Assembly (NCBI GenBank): GCA_965213775.1
Contig: CBDCAC010000004.1
Coordinates: 868,001-932,000 of the forward strand
DNA length: 64,000 nt
Origin: Lichenicoccus sp965213775
Lineage (GTDB): Bacteria > Pseudomonadota > Alphaproteobacteria > Acetobacterales > Acetobacteraceae
Direction of reading: 5' to 3'
A program made the translations under genes and the position numbers. Shown in pieces: positions 34,493-43,492 of this stretch. The notes beneath the pieces were generated by a model, which saw only the letters and a program-made list of their open reading frames with translations, had not been told where the DNA came from and ran no database searches. Each line of letters opens with the position of its first letter. The first letter of the stretch is position 1.

Positions 34493-35341
34493 ATGGAAGC
34501 ACCGATCAGCGTGTCCAAACATACCAACTCGATCAGCACGACCTCCCCAAGTCGTGACACCCGCAAGAGGTTGGCACTCGTGACCGGTGCGTCGTCCGGC
34601 ATCGGCCAGGCCTTTGCTCGAAGACTCGGTGCAGAGGGTTAAGACCTCGTCGTCGTCGCTCGTCGCCGCGATCGGCTCGAGGCGCTCGTCGCGGCACTTC
34701 CCGACGTCGAGGTTCGTCCCTTGGTCGCCGACCTGGCGACCAAGGCAGGCGTAGAGAGTATCGCCGATTTCTGCGCGAGCGAAGAGCTTACCATGCTCGT
34801 CAACAACGCCGGCGTTGCGCACTACATGCCGTTCACGGACTTGCCGCCTGATAAAGCAAGCGGGCTGCTTCACGTGAAGATCGTCGCGCCAACCATGCTC
34901 GCGAGGACCGCAGCTTCCGGCATGGTGGCAAGAGGCTATGGCACGATCATCAACGTGTCGGGGATGCTCGCATTCGGCGGGGCGGCGCAGCTCGGGAAGG
35001 CGCCCGGTCGCGCGGTATATGTGGGAACGCTGGGCTATATCGTGGCACTCTCGCAGGCCCTGCACGAAGAGCTGAGACCCCAGGGCTTGCGCATACAGGC
35101 GCTCTGTCCCGGGATCGTCGCGACTGAATTCCATGAACGTCAGGGGATGGACCTCAGCGCGATCCCTCGCATGTCGGCGGAGGATGTCGTGACTGCCAGC
35201 TTGCGAGGGCTTGCCCTCGACGAGGTCATCTGCGCTCCCGGGGTCGAACGGTCCGACCTGCTCGACGCCGCGCTCCAAACCGATCTCGCGGCGTTCGGCG
35301 CGCAGGCGCCCCAGCTCGCGAAGCGCTATCGGACGTCATGA
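34493..35341 (+). pseudogene. Short-chain dehydrogenase interrupted by an in-frame TAA
   Basis: The ATG at 34493 opens a frame reading RLALVTGASSGIGQAFARRL, a complete SDR cofactor motif, up to a TAA at 34640-34642. Without any frame change the sequence then continues DLVVVARRRDRLEALVAALP, TMLVNNAGVAHYMPFTDLPP and on to the stop at 35341. The TAA stands where relatives have a Tyr (G-Y-D-L), so a single base change explains it. The active-site motif reads YVGTL instead of YxxxK, so the catalytic Lys is also gone. The gene is full length apart from these lesions. Confidence 0.72.
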
Positions 35342-36137
35342 TGGACGTCCCGTCGGATGGTTCCCGCTGCGTCAAGGCTCGATCGTCTTGCCCATGATCG
35401 ATCGACGCGATATCCGATCCATCCTTCAGCGCGACGCCGGTGAGCCGCCGGCGTCGGGCCTCCCGGATCAGCCAGGCCGCCTTGTGGCCAGCCTGCGCGT
35501 GGCTCAGCCCATCGGCGTGGATGTTCGAGATGCAGTTTCGCTGCGCGTCGGCACTTCCGATCCGAGGGTTCCAGGTCAGATAGAGACCGAGGCTGTCCGC
35601 CACCGAAAGGCCAGGACGCTCGCCGACCATGACGACCACGATGGAGGCCGCCGCGATCTGCCCGATCTCGTCGCCGATCGCCACGCGGCCCTGCTCTACC
35701 ACCACCAGTGGCGCGACCCTGTGGTCGGCGAGCCGGTCCAGGCATGTGGCCAGTACCGGAAGCGCATGCTGCATCACCGCAATCGGCGACAGGCCGTCGG
35801 CCAGCACGAACAGGATATCCTAGGGGGAACCGACGCGCAGCTCGGCATCGGCGTAAAGACGCTGGCGGCTCGCCTCGTCGAGGCGGCGTCCGAGATCCGG
35901 TCGACGCAGGTAGGTCGCGCGATCCGGCGCCGCGCTGTGCATCGCGATGACGCGGCCCGGCTTCGCGGAACTAGTGCGTCGCGCGACATCCATCGGCTGA
36001 TGGACGGCATCGCGCGCCCTGGCATAGGCAAGCTGGAACGCGAGCAATGCCCCGGTGGGCAGCGCGTCGCCGGCCCGTCCAAGATTGATTCGTGCGCGGG
36101 TCGACTGCTTCAGGCGCCGCCACAGCTCGTCTTCCAC
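35226..36137 (-). pseudogene. eutC: Ethanolamine ammonia-lyase small subunit with in-frame amber codon
   Basis: From a GTG at 36137 the frame reads RARINLGRAGDALPTGALLA, FQLAYARARDAVH and APDRATYLRRPDLGRRLDEA, an EutC N-terminus. A TAG at 35820-35822 follows. The same frame then continues ILFVLADGLSPIAVMQHALP, VVEQGRVAIGDEIG, GERPGLSVADSLGLYLTW and RNCISNIHADGLSHAQAGHK, the EutC C-terminus. The TAG could come from a CAG codon by one transition. EutC homology fades near 35410, and the frame then runs through the antisense of the upstream dehydrogenase relic to 35226, so the original stop is lost. With the truncated eutB, no functional B12-dependent ammonia-lyase can be made. Confidence 0.78.
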
Positions 36138-36140
36138 GGA

Positions 36141-36836
36141 TCAACCAGCGAGCAGACGTCGGATCGACGCGCCCTGCGAGGGGCCGGTCCTGCCCTGCGC
36201 GTCCTTCATGCCCATCGTCGTCAGCCAACGATCGAATTCGGGCGCCGGCAGACGCCCGAGCAGGTGCCGCAGCCCGAGCACGTCATGATAAGACAGGGTC
36301 TGATAGCTGAGCATGATATCGTCCGATCCCGGTACCGCGATCAGGAAGTTGACGTTCGCCACGCCGAGCAACGTCATCAGGACATCCATGTCGTCCTGGT
36401 CGGCCTCCGCATGGTTGGTGTAGCAGACATCGACGCCCATCGGCAGGCCGAGCAGCTTGCCGCAGAAATGATCCTCAAGCCCGGCGCGGATGATCTGCTT
36501 GGCATCATAAAGATATTCCGGTCCGATGAAGCCGACCACGGTGTTGACAAGCAGCGGGCGAAAGGCGCGTGCCACGGCATAGGCACGGGTCTCGATCGTC
36601 TGCTGATCCACTCCGAAACTGCCGCGACTCGACGGCGCGCTTCCCTGCCCGGTCTCGAAATACATCACGTCCTGCCCCATCGACCCGCGCTTCAGCCCAA
36701 GTGCTGCGTCCTGCGCCTCCCGCAGCAGCGACAACGAGACGCCGAACGCCTCATTGGCCACCTGGCTGCCGGCGATCGACTGGAAGACGAGATCGACCGG
36801 CGCGCCCTGCTCGATGGCTGCCAGCGTCGTCGTCAC
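36141..36836 (-). pseudogene. eutB: Ethanolamine ammonia-lyase large subunit, C-terminal half only
   Basis: A 231-codon frame matches only the second half of EutB: APVDLVFQSIAGSQVANEAF, DVMYFETGQGS, GVDQQTIETRAYAVARAFRP, LLVNTVVGFIGPEYLYDAKQ, EDHFCGKLLGLPMGVDVCYT and NHAEADQDDMDVLMTLLG. The N-terminal 220 or so residues are missing. At the 5' edge the sequence switches, within a GTGA overlap, to the N-terminus of a different gene (a dipeptidase-like protein), showing a deletion junction. eutC follows 3 bases downstream, the normal eut order. Confidence 0.8.
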
Positions 36837-37045
36837 GCCAGGGTCAGTCCCGACTCGGATATCGCCTTTCGAACATCAGGCGAGAGCATGCCGTCAGGAG
36901 ATCCGATACCCACCGTGTTGGCGTCCACGACTGTGGCTTTCTGATACTCACGATGGTTGAAGACCGCCGATCGAGCAGCCCGAGTGGCAAGAAGCACTCC
37001 TGGGCCGCCGCCCCCACGTTCGAGAAGTTGTCTCCTATTCATCAC
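36833..37045 (-). pseudogene. N-terminal fragment of an exported M19-type dipeptidase-like protein
   Basis: A 70-residue frame opening MNRRQLLERGGGGPGVLLA, a leader of Tat/Sec type, and continuing NHREYQKATVVDANTVGIG and SPDGMLSPDVRKAISESGLT. This recalls the N-terminus of membrane dipeptidase (peptidase M19) proteins, where the strand with 'VVDxxT' begins the barrel. It ends where the eutB remnant begins. The family call is moderate; the truncation is clear from the abrupt junction. Confidence 0.45.
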
Positions 37046-37229
37046 TTGTTCCGGTACTCATAGGGAGATCAAGGTCCTGTAGTCTTCTGATATCAGAACG
37101 GTCATGGCGCTAGCCCCGGTTCCATGCTGAAGTTTGTCCGAACCTCTGATGAAAACGGCGACGTTGTCGTGTAATCTCCTTGAGGAAGCGTCGCGCGCGG
37201 TTCCGTCCGCGTCGAGGTCGAAATCGAAG

Positions 37230-37405
37230 ATCCCGGCGTGTTCCAGCGCCCGTATCGAGACAGAAAGCTCTTTATGAACGTCTCGAACGCATAGGCATCT
37301 GAATCCAGTCCAAAGAGGGGCTTCTCCTTGTCCGATCCGTCTATCCGGCTGAAACCGATCCCTGGGGCGTCGATGAAAAGCAGGTCGCCCGCATCAAGCG
37401 ATCCA
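37230..37405 (-). pseudogene. Fragment of a serine carboxypeptidase (peptidase S10) gene
   Basis: The minus strand reads SLDAGDLLFIDAPGIGFSRI, DGSDKEKPLFGLDSDAYAFE and TFIKSFLSRYGRWNTPG. This is the region before the catalytic 'GESYG' in bacterial S10 peptidases, where 'D-VFID-PG-GFS' is diagnostic. Neither the catalytic Ser nor any downstream part is present. On one side it joins a urocanase relic, on the other an unrecognised stretch (37080-37230). Confidence 0.6.
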
Positions 37406-37407
37406 TC

Positions 37408-37491
37408 GCCCGTGGCCTCGGCATGATGGCGACGGCCCATCTCCAAGAACGTCTCGCAGCTGTCACGCATGATCCCCTGGGTGCCGATGTC
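37408..37491 (-). pseudogene. Short relic of urocanate hydratase (hutU) abutting hutH
   Basis: The minus strand gives IGTQGIMRDSCETFLEMGRR followed by HHAEATG. The plus-strand hutU encoded from 43493 has IGTQGIVQGTYETFVEMARR at its active-site region. The first 18 bases are identical in the two copies. Only about 28 codons remain, directly adjoining the stop of hutH. Confidence 0.6.
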
Positions 37492-39018
37492 AGGCAAGTC
37501 GTAGCAGGGGCATCGGTCCGGCGGCTGCGAGCACCGCGCCGTCGCGGACGAGTGTGGCAGCGTGGGCCAGGTCAGGCGCCAGGAAACGATCTTCATCGAG
37601 ATGCGGAACCGCCTCCCGCAGCAGCCCCCGCACCCGCTCCAGGGTGGCGCTGCTGCGCAGTGGCGCATGGAAGTCGCAGCCCTGCGCCGTCGCAAGCAGC
37701 TCGATGCCGAGGATGGCGGTGAGGTTATCCGCCATCGGCAGCAGGCGCCGCGCGCCATGCGCCGCCATCGAGACGTGGTCCTCCTGGTTGGCAGACGTGG
37801 GGATGCTGTCGACGCTGGCCGGGGTGGCGCGCTGCCTGTTCTCCGAGACCAGCGCCGCGGCGGTGACCTGCGGGATCATGAACCCCGAGTTCAGCCCGGG
37901 CCGGGGGGTGAGGAAGGCGGGCAATCCGGACAGATTGGGATCGACCAGCATGGCGATCCGGCGCTCGGCGATGGAGCCGATCTCGCACAGTGCCAGTGCG
38001 ATCATGTCGGCGGCGAAGGCAACCGGCTCGGCATGGAAGTTGCCGCCGGACAGCGCCTCCTCGGTATCGGTCATGATCAGCGGATTGTCGGTAACCCCGT
38101 TGGCCTCGATCGCCAGGGTCGCGGCCGCCTGCCGCAGCAGGTCGAGCACCGCGCCCATCACCTGCGGCTGGCAGCGCACGCAGTACGGGTCCTGCACCCG
38201 CTCGTCGCCCTGCAGATGCGAGGCGCGGATGGTGCTGCCCCGCATCAGCTCGGCCAGGGTCGCCGCCACGTCGATCTGTCCGCGATGCCCGCGCAAGCTG
38301 TGGATCCGCGGATCGAACGGCGCATCGGAGCCGCGGGCGGCATCGGTGGCCAGCGCTCCGGTGACGAGCGCGGTGCCGAGCAGGCGCTCGGCCTCGAACA
38401 GCCCGGCCAGCGCGTTCGCCGATGAGAACTGGGTGCCGTTCAGCAGGGCCAGTCCTTCCTTGGGTTCGAGCGCCAGCGGAAGCAGGCCGCAGGCCGCCAG
38501 CGCCACCTCCGCAGGCTCGATACGTCCCTCGCGAAGGATCGAACCCACCCCGATCATGGCCGCCGCCATATGCGCCAGCGGCGCCAGGTCGCCCGAAGCG
38601 CCCACCGAGCCCTGGCACGGGATGATCGGTAATAGCCCGTGCGCCAGCATGGCCTCGAGCGAGGCGATCGTGCGCATCTGCACGCCCGAGGCGCCACGGC
38701 CAGCGAAGCCAGCTTCAAGGCGAGCATCAGGCGGCAGGTCGGCGCCGGCATCGGATCGCCGACACCCGCGGCGTGGGACAGCACGATGTTGCGCTGCAGG
38801 ACCGCGAGGTCGTCGTCGCCGATGCGGATCGACGCGAGCCGACCGAAGCCGGTGTTGATGCCGCAGACGGGCTCGCCGCGAGCGAGCAGCGTCCTGACGG
38901 TGGCAGCACCCGCCTCGATCAGCGAATGACAGCGCGGGTCGAGCCCGACCTCCGCCCCGCGATAGATCGCGCGCCACCTGTCGAGGGGAGTGGCGCCGGG
39001 TTCGAGCTCGACCCTCAT
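37490..39018 (-). pseudogene. hutH: Histidine ammonia-lyase with a single-base frameshift
   Basis: The ATG at 39018, overlapping the hutI stop, opens a frame with VCGINTGFGRLASIRIGDDD and LQRNIVLSHAAGVGDPMPAP. Near 38697 one base is missing within CTGGCC-GTGG. The second frame carries SGVQMRTIASLEAMLAHGLL, the MIO-forming ASGDLAPLAHM, ANGVTDNPLIMTD, GGNFHAEPVAFAADM and TSANQEDHVSMAAHGARRLL to the stop at 37490. All active-site residues are present across the two frames and the total length (about 509 residues) is normal. HutH deaminates histidine to urocanate. The single-base loss may be a real mutation or an assembly error. Confidence 0.82.
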
Positions 39019-40217
39019 CGTCCCCCACACACACGCTGATGAAGGCGGTTGAGACCCAGCCAGTAGACCAGCTCGGCGGGCTGCTCGACCGACCAGATGG
39101 CAAGGTCGCAGTCCTTGCCCGCTTCCAGGGTGCCGGTCCGTGCTCCGCGACCGAGGGCGTGGGCAGCCTGCCTGGTCATGCCGAGCAGGCACTCCTCTAC
39201 CGTCAACCCGAACAGGCTGGCGGCCAAGCTCATCGCCAGCAGGGGCGATGCCAGCGGCGACGAGCCTGGATTGAGATCGGTCGCGACCGCGATGCGCGCG
39301 CCGTGCCGACGCATCGCGTCGACCGGAGGGCGCTGCGTCTCGCGCAGCCTGAGAAAGGCGCCGGGAAGCAGCACGGCGACGCTGCCGCTCGCGGCCATCG
39401 CGGCGACGCCCTCCTCCGAGGCGTATTCCAGATGATCCGCCGACAACGCGGCATGGCGGGCCGCCAGGGCGGCGCCACCGCTATCGGACAGCTGATCCGC
39501 ATGCAGCCTGACCGGCAGGCCGTGCCGGCGGGCCGCAGCGAAGACCCGGTCCACCTGCGCCGGCGTGAAGGCGATGCCCTCGCAGAACGCATCCACCGAT
39601 GCCGCCAGGCGATCGGCGGATATCCGCGGGATCAGGACGGAGGCGACGAGATCGACGTACGCATCCGCATCGTCCTCGAACTCCGGCGGCACCGCGTGCA
39701 GACCGAGATAGGTCGGGCTGACGTTGATCCGGCGATGACCGGGCAGGATGCGTGCGACCGCAAGCTGGCGCAGCTCGGTCATCTCGTCGAGGCCGTAGCC
39801 CGATTTCACCTCCACCGTCGTCACGCCCTCGGCGATCAGCGCATCGAGACGGAGCAGCGCGTCGGTCACGAGCCGCTCCGGGGTCGCGCTCCGGGTCGCG
39901 GCCATCGTCGTCCGGATGCCGCCGACCTGCGCCAGGTCTGCGTAGCGGGCGCCGGCCAGCTTCATGCGGAACTCGTCGACCCGATTTCCGCCGAACACCA
40001 GGTGGGTGTGGCAGTCGATCAGGCCGGGTGTGATCCAGCGTTCCTCGCAGTCGACGACCTCGCCAGCCTGCAGCGTCGGGCACCCGGCCTCGTCACCGCA
40101 ATAGACGATGCGCCCATCCCGTGCCGCGATCGTTCCGCGCTCGAATATCCCGATTCTATCGCGGTGCTCGGCCATGGTCGCCACCCGCGCGTGGCGCCAT
40201 ATCGTGTCGACCTGCAC
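39015..40217 (-). CDS. hutI: Imidazolonepropionase
   Basis: An intact 400-residue amidohydrolase for the third step of histidine breakdown (imidazolone-propionate to formiminoglutamate). Metal and substrate motifs are in place: WITPGLIDCHTHLVFGGNR (HxH), TTVEVKSGYGLD, PVRLHADQLSDSGGAALAAR, SADHLEYASEEGV and VATDLNPGSSPLASPLL. The start is a GTG at 40217 with AGGAGG 5-6 bases upstream, a strong site. Its stop overlaps the hutH ATG, so the two are coupled. It diverges from hutF across an 89-base gap holding two palindromes. Confidence 0.93.
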   Translation of the reverse strand: MQVDTIWRHARVATMAEHRDRIGIFERGTIAARDGRIVYCGDEAGCPTLQAGEVVDCEERWITPGLIDCHTHLVFGGNRVDEFRMKLAGARYADLAQVGGIRTTMAATRSATPERLVTDALLRLDALIAEGVTTVEVKSGYGLDEMTELRQLAVARILPGHRRINVSPTYLGLHAVPPEFEDDADAYVDLVASVLIPRISADRLAASVDAFCEGIAFTPAQVDRVFAAARRHGLPVRLHADQLSDSGGAALAARHAALSADHLEYASEEGVAAMAASGSVAVLLPGAFLRLRETQRPPVDAMRRHGARIAVATDLNPGSSPLASPLLAMSLAASLFGLTVEECLLGMTRQAAHALGRGARTGTLEAGKDCDLAIWSVEQPAELVYWLGLNRLHQRVCGGR

Positions 40218-40231
40218 CGGCGCCTCCTGTC

Positions 40232-40243
40232 ATCTCATGAGAT
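40232..40243. promoter_or_regulatory. Palindrome in the hutI/hutF divergent gap, candidate HutC operator
   Basis: ATCTCATGAGAT is a perfect 12-base palindrome lying 15 bases before the hutI start. HutC repressors bind short palindromes between divergent hut operons, and the linked hutC lies downstream of hutF. Assignment is by position. Confidence 0.4.
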
Positions 40244-40263
40244 TCTCAGCGTTCCAGTTTTAT

Positions 40264-40271
40264 GTCTAGAC
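40264..40271. promoter_or_regulatory. Second palindrome (GTCTAGAC), candidate HutC operator
   Basis: ATGTCTAGACTC contains the perfect palindrome GTCTAGAC, 36 bases before the hutF ATG. It resembles the TGTxTAxACA layout of known HutC sites more than the upstream palindrome does. Confidence 0.4.
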
Positions 40272-40306
40272 TCAAACCCACCCAGGATCGCTCGCTGGAG
40301 GGCATC

Positions 40307-41668
40307 ATGCCATCGCTGCTTTTCAAGCACGCGCTGCTTCCCGACGGATGGGCCGACAGCGTCCGCGTCGTGATGAACGGCGGCAAGATCGTTTCGGTTG
40401 AGGTCGATGCGGTTCCGCATCCTGGCGACACCGATGGCGGCTGCGCCGTTCCCGGAATGGCGAACGTGCGCAGCCATGCCTTCCAGCGCGGGCTGGCTGG
40501 CCTCGCCGAGCGGCGGCTGCGCACTGACGACAGCTTCTGGAGCTGGCGCGAGATCATGTACCGTTTCCTGGACCGTATGACCCCCGACGACGTCGAGGCG
40601 ATCGCGGCTCAGGCGTTCATGGAGATGCTGCAGGGCGGCTTCACCCGCGTCGGCGAGTTCCACTACCTGCACCACGCGCCGGACGGTACGGGCTATGACG
40701 ATCCGGCGGAACTGTCCTCGCGGATCGCGAGTGCCGCCGACGCGGTCGGGATCAGGCTGACGCTGCTGCCCTGCTTCTATGCGCACGGAGACTTCGGGCC
40801 CGAGCCTCCGCTCGTCGGGCAGAGGCGGTTCCTGCACGGCCTGGACGCCTATGCCAGGTTGATCGACCGCTGCGCCGGGCTGATCCGCCGGCTGGACGGC
40901 GCCACTCTCGGGATCGCGCCGCACAGCCTCCGCGCGGTCTCGCCGCTGGAGCTCGACGCGCTGGTGGCGCTGGCGGATGGACGTCCGATCCACATCCACG
41001 TCGCCGAGCAGGTCCGGGAGGTCGAGGCCTGCCTCGGCTGGAGCGGGCGTCGGCCGGTCGATTGGCTGCTGGACCATGCTCCGGTCGATGATCGCTGGTG
41101 CCTGATCCACGCGACGCATATGGAAGCGGGCGAGGTCAGCCGCTTGGCCGCGTCGGGCGCCACGGTTGGGCTCTGTCCGATCACCGAGGCCTCCCTCGGT
41201 GACGGCATCTTCCCGGCGACAGCATGGCGGGACGCCGGCGGACGGATCGCCATCGGGACGGACTGCAACGTGGCGATCGGGGTTGCCGAGGAGCTGCGGC
41301 AACTTGAATATGCGCAGCGGCTCGCGACGAAGCGTCGGAACGTGATGGCCAGCGGGTTGGGTGCATCGACCGGCGAGACGCTCTTCGCGGCCGCAGCGGA
41401 TGGCGGCGCGTTCGTCCTGGATGCGCCGGCGGCGGCGATCCGTGCCGGCTCCCCCGCCGACATCGTCGCCCTGGATACGGATGCTGCGTGCCTCGCCGCC
41501 GGCGGGTCCGGCACGCTCCTCGACGGCTGGCTGTTCGGCGGCGATCGGTCGGTCGTCCGCGACGTCTGGGTCGGAGGGCGGCTGGTGGTGGCCGAGGGGC
41601 GCCACCACGAAGCTTCCGCCATCAGGGCCGCCTATACCCGATGCGTCCATCGACTGGCGGCCCTGTGA
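40307..41668 (+). CDS. hutF: Formimidoylglutamate deiminase with altered metal-ligand position
   Basis: A full-length 453-residue HutF. It should convert N-formimidoyl-glutamate to N-formyl-glutamate and ammonia. Matches run throughout: DDSFWSWREIMYRFLDRMTP, FTRVGEFHYLHHAPDG, PIHIHVAEQVREVEACLGWS, GRRPVDWLLDHAPVD, HATHMEAGEV, TEASLGDGIFPATAWRDAG and GTDCNVAIG. Where relatives have the metal-binding NLHSHAFQR, this protein reads NVRSHAFQR, so the first ligand His is Arg (codon CGC, one transition from CAC). Loss of zinc binding is expected. The ATG at 40307 has GGAGG upstream. The TGA overlaps the hutC ATG. Confidence 0.88.
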   Translation: MPSLLFKHALLPDGWADSVRVVMNGGKIVSVEVDAVPHPGDTDGGCAVPGMANVRSHAFQRGLAGLAERRLRTDDSFWSWREIMYRFLDRMTPDDVEAIAAQAFMEMLQGGFTRVGEFHYLHHAPDGTGYDDPAELSSRIASAADAVGIRLTLLPCFYAHGDFGPEPPLVGQRRFLHGLDAYARLIDRCAGLIRRLDGATLGIAPHSLRAVSPLELDALVALADGRPIHIHVAEQVREVEACLGWSGRRPVDWLLDHAPVDDRWCLIHATHMEAGEVSRLAASGATVGLCPITEASLGDGIFPATAWRDAGGRIAIGTDCNVAIGVAEELRQLEYAQRLATKRRNVMASGLGASTGETLFAAAADGGAFVLDAPAAAIRAGSPADIVALDTDAACLAAGGSGTLLDGWLFGGDRSVVRDVWVGGRLVVAEGRHHEASAIRAAYTRCVHRLAAL

Positions 41669-42322
41669 TGCAGCCCTCGATCGGAGCGCGGATCGAGCAG
41701 GATCTGGAACGCAAGATCCTTTCCGGCGCCCTGCCTCCCGGAAGCCGCATCCCCTCCGAGCACCAGCTGATGGAACAGTTCAGCTGCTCCAGGATGACCG
41801 TGAGCAAGGTCCTGAACGACCTGAGCAGCCGTGGCCTGATCGTCAGGCGTCATCGGGCTGGATCGTTCGTCGCCAGCCCGTCCGGCGAACGCTCGATCCT
41901 GCGGATCGAGGACTTGGCCGAGGTCGCGGCGCGAACCAAGCAGAGCTATCGGCACCAGATCCTGAAGCGCCAGCACCGGGCAGCGACCAGCCGCGAGCGT
42001 GCCGACCTCCAGCTGGCCCAGAAGACCCGCGTGCTGGAGATCCATTGCAGGCATGAGCTGGATGCGGTGCCGGTCGCCTGGGAGGAGCGGCTAATCGTGC
42101 TCAGCACCGTCCCGAACGCCGTCCTCGAGAGCTTTGAGGCCGTCGCTCCGAGCACTTGGCTCCTGCAGCATGTGCCTTGGACCGAGGCGGAACACGTGAT
42201 CTCCGGACTGAATGCGAGCGCCGGGCTGGCCGCCCAGCTGAAGATCGCACCCGAAGACGCCTGCCTGGAATTGCATCGACGCACCTGGCTGCAGGGAATC
42301 GTCGTCACCGACGTGCGTCTAG

Positions 42323-43183
42323 AGGATGTTATGTACTTTCTGGATGGCATGATTCATATCGGAGGGCATGACGAATGCCCGCAAGCCGTATCCCTCTGAT
42401 GTTTCCGACGACGAGTGGTCGTTGGTGGTGTCCTACCTGACGCTGGTTCGAGAGGACGCGCCGCAGCGCCAGCACTCGCTGCGCGAGTTGTTCAACGCCC
42501 TGCGCTACGTGGTCCGATACGGGATCGCCTGGCGCGCCATGCCGAACGACCTGCCGCCATGGGCGGCGGTCTACCAGCAAACCCAGCGCTGGCTGCAGGC
42601 TGGATGTTTCGAGGAACTCGTGCATGACCTCCGCGCCGTGCTGCGGATGGCTGCCGGGCGCCCGCCCGAACCCACGGCGGCGATCATCGACAGCCGCACC
42701 CTGCGCTCGACGCCAGAGAGCGGAACCCGTGCGGGCTACGACGGCGCCAAGCGCAAGCGCGGATCTAAGCTGCACATGGCGGTCGACACGCTCGGCCATC
42801 TGCTCGCCCTGCACGTCACCCCGGCCAACTACGACGATCGCGCCGAGGTGGGGCGCCTGGCTGAGGCGATCCAGATCGCGACCGACCAGAGCGTTGAGCT
42901 CGCCTACGTCGACCAGGGCTACACCGGTGACCGGCCCGCCACGGCCACAAAGGATCAGGGGATCGCGCTCGAGGTGGTCAAACTACCCGAGGCCAAGCGT
43001 GGGTTCGTGCTGCTGCCGCGGCGCTGGGTGGTCGAGCGATCCTTCGCGTGGGCGACCAGATGCCGTCGCCTTGTCAAAGACTACGAGCGCTACGCTGCCA
43101 CTCTCGCAGGTCTACACGTCGTCGCATTCGCATGTTTCATGATGAAGCAGGCTGCTCAACTCACGGCAGGTCAATAACACCCT
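42323..43183 (+). mobile_element. IS5-family insertion sequence inside hutC (861 bp)
   Basis: The element is bounded by imperfect inverted ends (AGGATGTTAT left, ATAACACCCT right) and flanked by a 4-base duplication CTAG at 42319-42322 and 43184-43187. Size, 4-base duplication and transposase type fit the IS5 family. Both ends and the transposase frame are complete, so it may be active. Confidence 0.85.
42368..43177 (+). CDS. IS5-family transposase
   Basis: A 269-residue DDE transposase in one frame. It starts with KPYPSDVSDDEWSLVVSYLT (DUF4096-type N-terminal domain) and FNALRYVVRYGIAWRAMPND. The catalytic core holds AAIIDSRTLRSTPESGTRAG with the first Asp, YVDQGYTGDRP with the second, and LPRRWVVERSFAWATRCRRL with the Glu in the WVVERSFAW block. 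It fills the element to within 6 bases of the right end. The ATG at 42368 has GGAGGGC upstream. Confidence 0.9.
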   Translation: MTNARKPYPSDVSDDEWSLVVSYLTLVREDAPQRQHSLRELFNALRYVVRYGIAWRAMPNDLPPWAAVYQQTQRWLQAGCFEELVHDLRAVLRMAAGRPPEPTAAIIDSRTLRSTPESGTRAGYDGAKRKRGSKLHMAVDTLGHLLALHVTPANYDDRAEVGRLAEAIQIATDQSVELAYVDQGYTGDRPATATKDQGIALEVVKLPEAKRGFVLLPRRWVVERSFAWATRCRRLVKDYERYAATLAGLHVVAFACFMMKQAAQLTAGQ

Positions 43184-43319
43184 CTAGTCTATGCGGCGTC
43201 GCGCTACCGGTTCTCCGGCCGCTTCTCGCCCACGTCATCCTATTAGATTTCCCACGGACTAATGCACTCCTTTCCAATGTCTTGCTTCTTCGTTCGAGAA
43301 TTTGTCGGTCGGATCCTTC

Positions 43320-43375
43320 GTGCAGATGCGCATGATTGCGCTGCTCGAGACCATGCTGGCGCATACGGCCGCCGG
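43320..43375 (+). pseudogene. Short relic of histidine ammonia-lyase (hutH) before hutU
   Basis: The plus strand reads VQMRMIALLETMLAH, against VQMRTIASLEAMLAH in the hutH gene of this locus (12 of 15 identical, with long identical DNA runs such as GTGCAGATGCGCA). Downstream the similarity ends. It lies 120 bases before the hutU start, mirroring the hutU relic found beside hutH. Confidence 0.55.
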
Positions 43376-43492
43376 CTGCACAGCCACGCCACCCTGGGCG
43401 GGCGCGGGAAATGCCGCGGGAGACCGTTCCGCATCTGGCTTGCCTGACGCCGACCCTGACATCCTGCCCGCGATGACCGAAGGAACGTGCCC

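Larger units (their letters stand above)
41668..43246 (+). pseudogene. hutC: GntR-family histidine-utilisation repressor split by an insertion sequence
   Basis: The ATG at 41668 overlaps the hutF stop. The first part reads ARIEQDLERKILSGALPPGS, RIPSEHQLMEQFSCSRMTVS (GntR winged helix) and a UTRA domain with ATSRERADLQLAQKTRVLEI and AWEERLIVLSTVPNAV, up to VVTDVRL. There an IS5-type element with CTAG duplication intervenes (42323-43183). Removing the element and one CTAG copy restores one frame that continues VYAASRYRFSGRFSPTSSY and stops at 43246, a normal HutC C-terminus. Without excision the product ends in IS-encoded residues. Confidence 0.85.
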
